Below are positions 59,846 to 64,000 of a stretch of DNA of 64,000 nucleotides, one piece after another. Each line of letters opens with the position of its first letter. The stretch's first letter is position 1. Origin of the DNA: Pseudogracilibacillus auburnensis (lineage in GTDB: Bacteria; Bacillota; Bacilli; Bacillales; Amphibacillaceae); NCBI RefSeq assembly GCF_003201975.1, contig NZ_QJJQ01000005.1:1-64000 (forward strand), written 5' to 3'. The notes under the pieces were generated by a model that was given only the letters and a program-made list of their open reading frames with translations, made no database searches and had not been told where the DNA came from. The position numbers and the translations under genes were made by a program.

Positions 59846-60574
59846 ATGGTAGAAGAGAATGTGCAATCTCTACAAGAAATGAATAAAAAAGATTCTTTTG
59901 TCGCTGGTGTTCATGCTTGTCTTCCAACAATTTTAGGATATTTAAGTATTGGATTTGCAGCAGGAGTAGTTGAGAAAACGGCTGGGTTAAGTATTTTGGA
60001 AATCGCATTAATTTCTTTATTAATGTATGCAGGCTCTGGTCAATTTATTGCCGCAAGTATGATTGCCGCCTCTTATTCTCTCACGGCTATTGTCATGATG
60101 ATTTTCTTTATTAATCTCAGGCATCTATTAATGAGTGCTTCGATGGTACCATATTTTAAAAATCTAACGGTAAAACAGAACATCCTAATTGGCTCTCAAA
60201 TAACAGATGAAACTTTTGGAGTCGCAACAACTGAAATAAATAATAAAAATGTAAACCGCTATTATTGGATGCTTGGTTTAAATTTAGCTGCATATATAAA
60301 TTGGGTTTTTGCTAATATCTTAGGTGGATTATTTGGAGAACTAATTTCAAACCCGAAAGCTCTTGGTATAGAATTTGCCTTACCCGCAATGTTTGCTGGG
60401 CTTCTTATTTTACAATTGATTAGTCGTGGCAAATTAAGAGTGGATTTCATCGTGATTGTTATTTCCGTTATCTTGGTCGCATTTATTCATTTAATTATTC
60501 CTGGTAGCTGGGTTGTAATTTTGGCAACGATCATAGCCACTACAGTTGGGATGTTGATTCAAAAATGGAAATAA
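59846..60574 (+). CDS. azlC: AzlC-family branched-chain amino acid exporter, large subunit
   Basis: Membrane protein of the AzlC/YgaZ (LIV-E) family, which exports branched-chain amino acids and some analogues. The family signature LPTILGYLSIGFAAGVVEKT followed by LMYAGSGQFIAASMI is near residues 28-75. FINLRHLLMSASMVPYF and the conserved DETFGVATTE lie near residues 93 and 122. Several hydrophobic helices cover the rest. Length is 242. It overlaps azlD by 10 bp and is divergent from the MocR gene. With the large ilv-leu operon in the same window this could act as an overflow valve; that is inference. Confidence 0.93.
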   Translation: MVEENVQSLQEMNKKDSFVAGVHACLPTILGYLSIGFAAGVVEKTAGLSILEIALISLLMYAGSGQFIAASMIAASYSLTAIVMMIFFINLRHLLMSASMVPYFKNLTVKQNILIGSQITDETFGVATTEINNKNVNRYYWMLGLNLAAYINWVFANILGGLFGELISNPKALGIEFALPAMFAGLLILQLISRGKLRVDFIVIVISVILVAFIHLIIPGSWVVILATIIATTVGMLIQKWK

Positions 60575-60894
60575 ACACATATATTTTATGGATCATTATT
60601 GGAACTGCAGTCGTTACTTTTATTCCAAGGGTTCTTCCCTTCATTATTTTAAGTCGATTAGACCTCCCGGAGTGGGTCTTAAAATGGCTTGAATACGTTC
60701 CTGTCGCTGTAATGGCTGCATTACTAGCTCAGGAAGTGCTGATATATGATAATGAACTTAGTTTTTCTTTTCAGAATTTAAAATTGTTGGCGATTGTCCC
60801 AACATTTATTACCGCCATCATTACTCGTAGCTTAATAGGAACCGTTTTAGTAGGAATCTTATCCATGCTGATCTTACAATATGTTTTTATATGA
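60565..60894 (+). CDS. azlD: AzlD-family small subunit of the exporter
   Basis: Small partner of AzlC with four hydrophobic segments: ILWIIIGTAVVTFIPRVLPF, YVPVAVMAALLAQEVLI, LLAIVPTFITAIITRSLIGT and the C-terminal LVGILSMLILQYVF. The motif TFIPRVLPFIILSRLDLPEWV is characteristic of the YgaH/AzlD family. Length is 109. Its start lies within the end of azlC, which indicates coupled translation of an AzlCD complex. Confidence 0.94.
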   Translation: MEINTYILWIIIGTAVVTFIPRVLPFIILSRLDLPEWVLKWLEYVPVAVMAALLAQEVLIYDNELSFSFQNLKLLAIVPTFITAIITRSLIGTVLVGILSMLILQYVFI

Positions 60895-60996
60895 GTTATA
60901 TCTTTAAAATAAATCATGCATCTACTTATCTGAGAAAAGATGAAGATCAAGCACCGAATATTGGCATCAGGAAAATTGAATTCTTTCTGAATACGT

Positions 60997-61030
60997 AAAG
61001 AAACCGACTCAAATAAGAGTCGGTTTCTTT
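60997..61030. terminator. Terminator after azlD
   Basis: AAAGAAACCGACTC and GAGTCGGTTTCTTT form a perfect 14-bp stem around AAATAA. It could act on both strands, but ywhD ends 110 bp away on the other strand. Confidence 0.9.
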
Positions 61031-61137
61031 AGTGTCCTAGCAATACATGATGTAGCCCATGTATATCTATATTACAAAGTCTAACCGTAAAGTACAAGAC
61101 TTAACTATTATGTTGGTTATTTGTCACAAACTGTTCA

Positions 61138-61647
61138 CTAATTACTCAATTGATCTTTTAATTCGTCTGAGGTGTTTTCCCACATATCTTCATTAAAATC
61201 TTGCAAAAAATGTTCAAGTAGTTTTTTCGATTTTTCATCCATATGCTCGACGACTACTTTTCCTTTTAATGATTTCTCCATATGTGTCACATGTTCAGGC
61301 ATTGATTTATAGGCACGTTTATTCGGACGATCGACCCGTAACTCGCTAGCAGCTACTCCTGCATAATATGGCCCATTTTCTCCACGTTCAACTGTCACCC
61401 AAACGATCCAGTACAATAACCCATCTGGTACTTCATTTCGATCAGAGTAATAACGAACTCTCCGTTCAATATTACTACGAGCATGCATGGCATCCATATC
61501 AACGTATGCTTTGTTTTCATTTGGGTCGACAATAACAGATGACATATTTTCCAATGAAATAGAGCCCATCCCATAACCACCATGCCCATCTGTTGAATCA
61601 TCTTTAATAATCGTGAACTGTTGTTTTTGCTTTTTATTTTTTTCCAT
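61138..61647 (-). CDS. ywhD: YwhD family protein
   Basis: Conserved Bacillaceae protein of unknown function. The family core is GHGGYGMGSISLENMSSVIVD near residue 22, then AYVDMDAMHARSNIERRVRYY and GLLYWIVWVTVERGENGPYYAGVAA near residue 78. No membrane segment or known catalytic motif is visible. Length is 169 with ribosome site GAGGAGGAG. In B. subtilis it sits beside the pbpG homologue ywhE; here a MocR-azlCD block and a composite repeat lie between them. Confidence 0.93.
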   Translation of the reverse strand: MEKNKKQKQQFTIIKDDSTDGHGGYGMGSISLENMSSVIVDPNENKAYVDMDAMHARSNIERRVRYYSDRNEVPDGLLYWIVWVTVERGENGPYYAGVAASELRVDRPNKRAYKSMPEHVTHMEKSLKGKVVVEHMDEKSKKLLEHFLQDFNEDMWENTSDELKDQLSN

Positions 61648-61700
61648 TCAGTCAAGGCTCCTCCTCTCACATATTATTCTATAAGCTATTGTATCATATT

Positions 61701-63029
61701 CTAATGGTCACGAAAGTTTAACAACTTAAATATTTGCTCCTTGATCGCATGATCCTCAATTGACCTTATCTTTTCAATAGGAAAATATAGTTTATGATCT
61801 TCACGGGTTTTCCCTGTAATCGCATCAACAATGACAGAATGTGTAGATAATTCCTTTTCTTCTCCAGAAGGCATTTGAAGATAAATTGGTATTCGCCCTT
61901 CTCCAGAGCGATAAACATCATATGGGAGGTCGGATGAAGAATCAATGACTAAATAATAATTTGGATCAATCTGTACCATTTCAAAAAGTTCGCATAATCG
62001 GTCATATGTATCCCGTTCTATTTCATGATTAAATTCGACATATTTAAACAACTTTCGATCAATAAATCGGCTACATAAATCGTTTAAAATCGGGTCTGTT
62101 TCTTCTTTCCATCTTTGAAAGTAAAAGTAAACGGCAGGATCATCTAATTGTAAATAATCTTGTAATTCCACATCATTTTGAAATAGAGACAAGAGTAAAG
62201 TAGGCTCCATTTGAAATTTGTATCCATTTTCATATAAATATTTTGCTCGATGGAATATTTTTGTTAAAATAACTTCTGCACTTCTTGTTACAGGATGAAA
62301 ATAAACTTGCCAATACATTTGATAGCGTGACATAATATAATCTTCCACAGCGTGCATTCCAGTTGATTTAATGACAATTTCATCTTTTGTTGGACGCATG
62401 ACGCGTAATATTCTTTCCATATCAAACTGACCATAGCTTACTCCAGTATAGTAAGCATCGCGTAATAAATAATCCATTCGATCGGCATCAATTTGGCTTG
62501 AAATAATGCTTACGACGAGTTTATCTTCATATGTTTTATCTATTACTTTAGCAACCTTTTCGGGAAAACCATCCTCTACTTGGCGTAGAATGGTGTGTAC
62601 ATTCGTATGTTCTAAAATGATTCTTTGTGTAAATTGCTCATGATCCAATGAGAATACTTTCTCAAATGAATGGGAGAAAGGGCCATGTCCTAAATCATGT
62701 AATAAAGCGGCACATAAACAAACGAGTCGTTCGTCTTTATTCCAGTCTTCTCTATGTTCAATCTTTTTTATTATTCGTCGGACAATTTCATACACACCTA
62801 AAGAATGATTGAACCTACTATGCTCAGCCCCATGAAACGTTAAATACGTTGTTCCTAATTGTTTAATTCTTCTAAGACGTTGAAACTCAGGCGTGGCAAT
62901 TAAATCCCAAATGACTTGGTCTTCCACACGAACATACCGGTGAACAGGGTCTTTAAACACTTTTACTTCATGTAATTGTTCATCTTTATATGCCAATATT
63001 ATCAACCCGTTTCTTTTCATACTTTTCAC
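61701..63029 (-). CDS. ywfO: HD-domain phosphohydrolase, YwfO type
   Basis: Member of the SAMHD1/dGTPase-like HD superfamily; relatives hydrolyse dNTPs. Metal-binding motifs are in HGAEHSRFNHSLGVYEIVRR near residue 62 and CAALLHDLGHGPFSHSFEKV near residue 110, with the final Asp in SSQIDADRMDYLLRDAYYTG near residue 190. The C-terminal half is the usual helical plus beta tail. The N-terminus is uncertain: GTG at 63029, ATG three codons later and a TTG before AYKDEQLHEVKVFKDP are all in frame, and only the last segment is conserved in the family. Confidence 0.9.
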   Translation of the reverse strand: MKSMKRNGLIILAYKDEQLHEVKVFKDPVHRYVRVEDQVIWDLIATPEFQRLRRIKQLGTTYLTFHGAEHSRFNHSLGVYEIVRRIIKKIEHREDWNKDERLVCLCAALLHDLGHGPFSHSFEKVFSLDHEQFTQRIILEHTNVHTILRQVEDGFPEKVAKVIDKTYEDKLVVSIISSQIDADRMDYLLRDAYYTGVSYGQFDMERILRVMRPTKDEIVIKSTGMHAVEDYIMSRYQMYWQVYFHPVTRSAEVILTKIFHRAKYLYENGYKFQMEPTLLLSLFQNDVELQDYLQLDDPAVYFYFQRWKEETDPILNDLCSRFIDRKLFKYVEFNHEIERDTYDRLCELFEMVQIDPNYYLVIDSSSDLPYDVYRSGEGRIPIYLQMPSGEEKELSTHSVIVDAITGKTREDHKLYFPIEKIRSIEDHAIKEQIFKLLNFRDH

Positions 63030-63030
63030 T

Positions 63031-63190
63031 TAGAGTGCGTGTTCAAAAAGGTCGATAAAAAGACCGAGAAGTTCAAGGCGGCGTAGCTCCCGGGAACAGA
63101 GCGTATGTTTTTACATACGCGAGTACCAGAAAAGCAAGCCAACGTAGAAATTCGATGTGTCATTTTTGTTGGACTTTCTGAACATCCTCT
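63031..63190. repeat. MITE-like element, intact single copy
   Basis: TIRs TGTTCAAAAAG (63040-63050) and CTTTCTGAACA (63174-63184) match at 10 of 11, with outer AGAG also shared. The interior has GATAAAAAGACCGAGAAGTT, the hairpin GCGTATGT/ACATACGC, AAAAGCAAGCCAACGTAGAA and GATGTGTCATTTTTGTTGGA. It carries no gene. This copy lacks the insert seen in the 6.5-kb and 41-kb copies. Confidence 0.85.
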
Positions 63191-63247
63191 TATATTATAT
63201 AATAGTTTCAGAATAGTTTAAACAGCGTAATGATAAGGAGTTTATTC

Positions 63248-64000
63248 GTGAAAAATAATAATCAACTAATTAGTAAATCAACTATCCGTTTTATTGATCA
63301 TTCAAATGACAAACTTATTTTTAATGTTCCCAATAACGCTTTAGCTTCTTTTGCAATCGATGATGCCATTGCTACAACGGTTGGAGAAAAAGTTGCACCT
63401 GTTACAGTGAGAATTTGGGTTCATGATCAAACAATCGTCCTTGGTATTCCGGATTCTAGACTTCCATATCTTGAAAGAGGATTACAATATATAAACGATA
63501 AGGGCTATCATGCAGTGATTCGAAACTCTGGAGGGCTTGCTGTTCTTTTAGATAAAAACGTACTTAATATGTCGCTTATTCTCCCGGGTGATCATCATCT
63601 TTCTATACATGATGGGTATCATTTGATGTATTATTTCATTCAAGAACTATTTAAAGAGGACACAAATGAGATTAAAGCATATGAAATAAAAGGATCCTAT
63701 TGTCCAGGTGATTATGACCTTAGTATTAATGGGACGAAATTTGCTGGCATCTCACAGCGCCGAGTTCGACAGGGAATCGCCGTTCAAATATATATCGATA
63801 TTGCAGGTAGTAGTTTTGCGCGTGCTTCGATCGTTAAAGATTTTTATCGCATTAGTAAACAGGATGAAGTAACAAAACATCATTACCCTGAGATTAATCC
63901 ATCTGTAATGGGATCAATCAATGAATTGTTTCACAAAAATTATACGGTGGAACAGATAACTAGCAGGATAGAGCAATTGTTTATTGATAAAGGAAATGAG
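63248..64000 (+). CDS. lipL: Octanoyl/lipoyl transferase, LipL type (3' end outside window)
   Basis: Lipoyl-ligase-fold enzyme that moves octanoyl groups between GcvH and E2 subunits in B. subtilis. Visible: the RNSGGLAVLLDKNVLNMSLIL core near residue 90, and the probable catalytic Cys in GSYCPGDYDLSINGTKFAGISQRR near residue 140, where the Lys in TKFAG contacts the lipoyl phosphate region in relatives. Start is GTG at 63248, 7 bp after AAGGAG. The frame is open to the window end after 251 codons; the family has about 280. Confidence 0.9.
   Translation, partial: MKNNNQLISKSTIRFIDHSNDKLIFNVPNNALASFAIDDAIATTVGEKVAPVTVRIWVHDQTIVLGIPDSRLPYLERGLQYINDKGYHAVIRNSGGLAVLLDKNVLNMSLILPGDHHLSIHDGYHLMYYFIQELFKEDTNEIKAYEIKGSYCPGDYDLSINGTKFAGISQRRVRQGIAVQIYIDIAGSSFARASIVKDFYRISKQDEVTKHHYPEINPSVMGSINELFHKNYTVEQITSRIEQLFIDKGNE

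Noticed and set aside
59724-60008. N-terminal extension of the MocR regulator by 95 codons
   Set aside because: It would overlap azlC on the other strand, has no family similarity, and the ATG at 59723 has an excellent ribosome site.

Overview
The window is AT-rich chromosomal DNA from an endospore-forming member of the Bacillaceae. Gene order supports this: fadF / acd / rpoE / pyrG / fba / tal / murA / glpX / rho / rpmE / prfA / prmC / spoIIR / ywlB / tsaC / mntP / ywlE / rpiB / ywlG / glyA / upp follows the Bacillus subtilis order closely, and spoIIR and a pbpG-type PBP are present. The very dense intergenic repeats resemble those of Oceanobacillus/Virgibacillus-type genomes, but I cannot name the genus from sequence alone.

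Layout. (1) 1-2.0 kb: the 3' end of an IS3-family element and a serine beta-lactamase-like hydrolase. (2) 2.3-13.6 kb, minus strand: a branched-chain amino acid locus. It has ilvE, then a T-box-led run ilvB-ilvH-ilvC-leuA-leuB-leuC-leuD-ilvA. Three repeat elements sit inside this operon, and one of them supplies the C-terminus and stop codon of LeuA. (3) 14.0-17.8 kb: a molybdate ABC transporter (modABC), a divergent HTH plus PBP-like regulator with a 10-bp phased repeat array between them, and a VOC protein. (4) 18.7-28.9 kb, minus: upp, glyA, ywlG, rpiB, a chemoreceptor, ywlE, mntP, tsaC, ywlB, spoIIR, prmC, prfA. (5) 30.6-41.1 kb, minus: rpmE (type B), rho, glpX, murA, tal, fba, pyrG and rpoE, with a plus-strand sodA placed between pyrG and rpoE. 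(6) 41.9-52.6 kb, minus: fadF, thl, hbd, two acyl-CoA dehydrogenases, a TetR regulator and icmF, a short/branched acyl-CoA catabolic cluster. (7) 52.8-64 kb: argS-ywiB, pbpG, a MocR-type regulator divergent from azlCD, ywhD, a YwfO-type HD phosphohydrolase, and the start of lipL.

The gene functions are mostly housekeeping. The unusual content is between genes. At least three unrelated repeat systems are present. (a) A composite element bounded by inverted repeats around AACTTTCGCA occurs three times (17.8, 29.0 and 57.2 kb). It has conserved ends of about 180 bp and different cargo. (b) A roughly 145-bp MITE-like element with TIR TGTTCAaAAAG has one empty copy (63.0 kb) and two copies carrying a second element at the same internal point (6.5 and 41.2 kb). 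(c) Hairpin elements share a body around GACTCCTGCGGG and GCCGCCCGCGGAAAGC, but each copy has its own self-complementary arms. A tandem array of roughly 40-bp units lies inside the 57-kb composite. Canonical neighbours spo0F (fba-pyrG) and tdk (rpmE-prfA) are missing from their usual positions, and both gaps are filled with these repeats.

Start codons were adjusted where a Shine-Dalgarno sequence favours an internal start; each such case is noted. No tRNA, rRNA or CRISPR was found.
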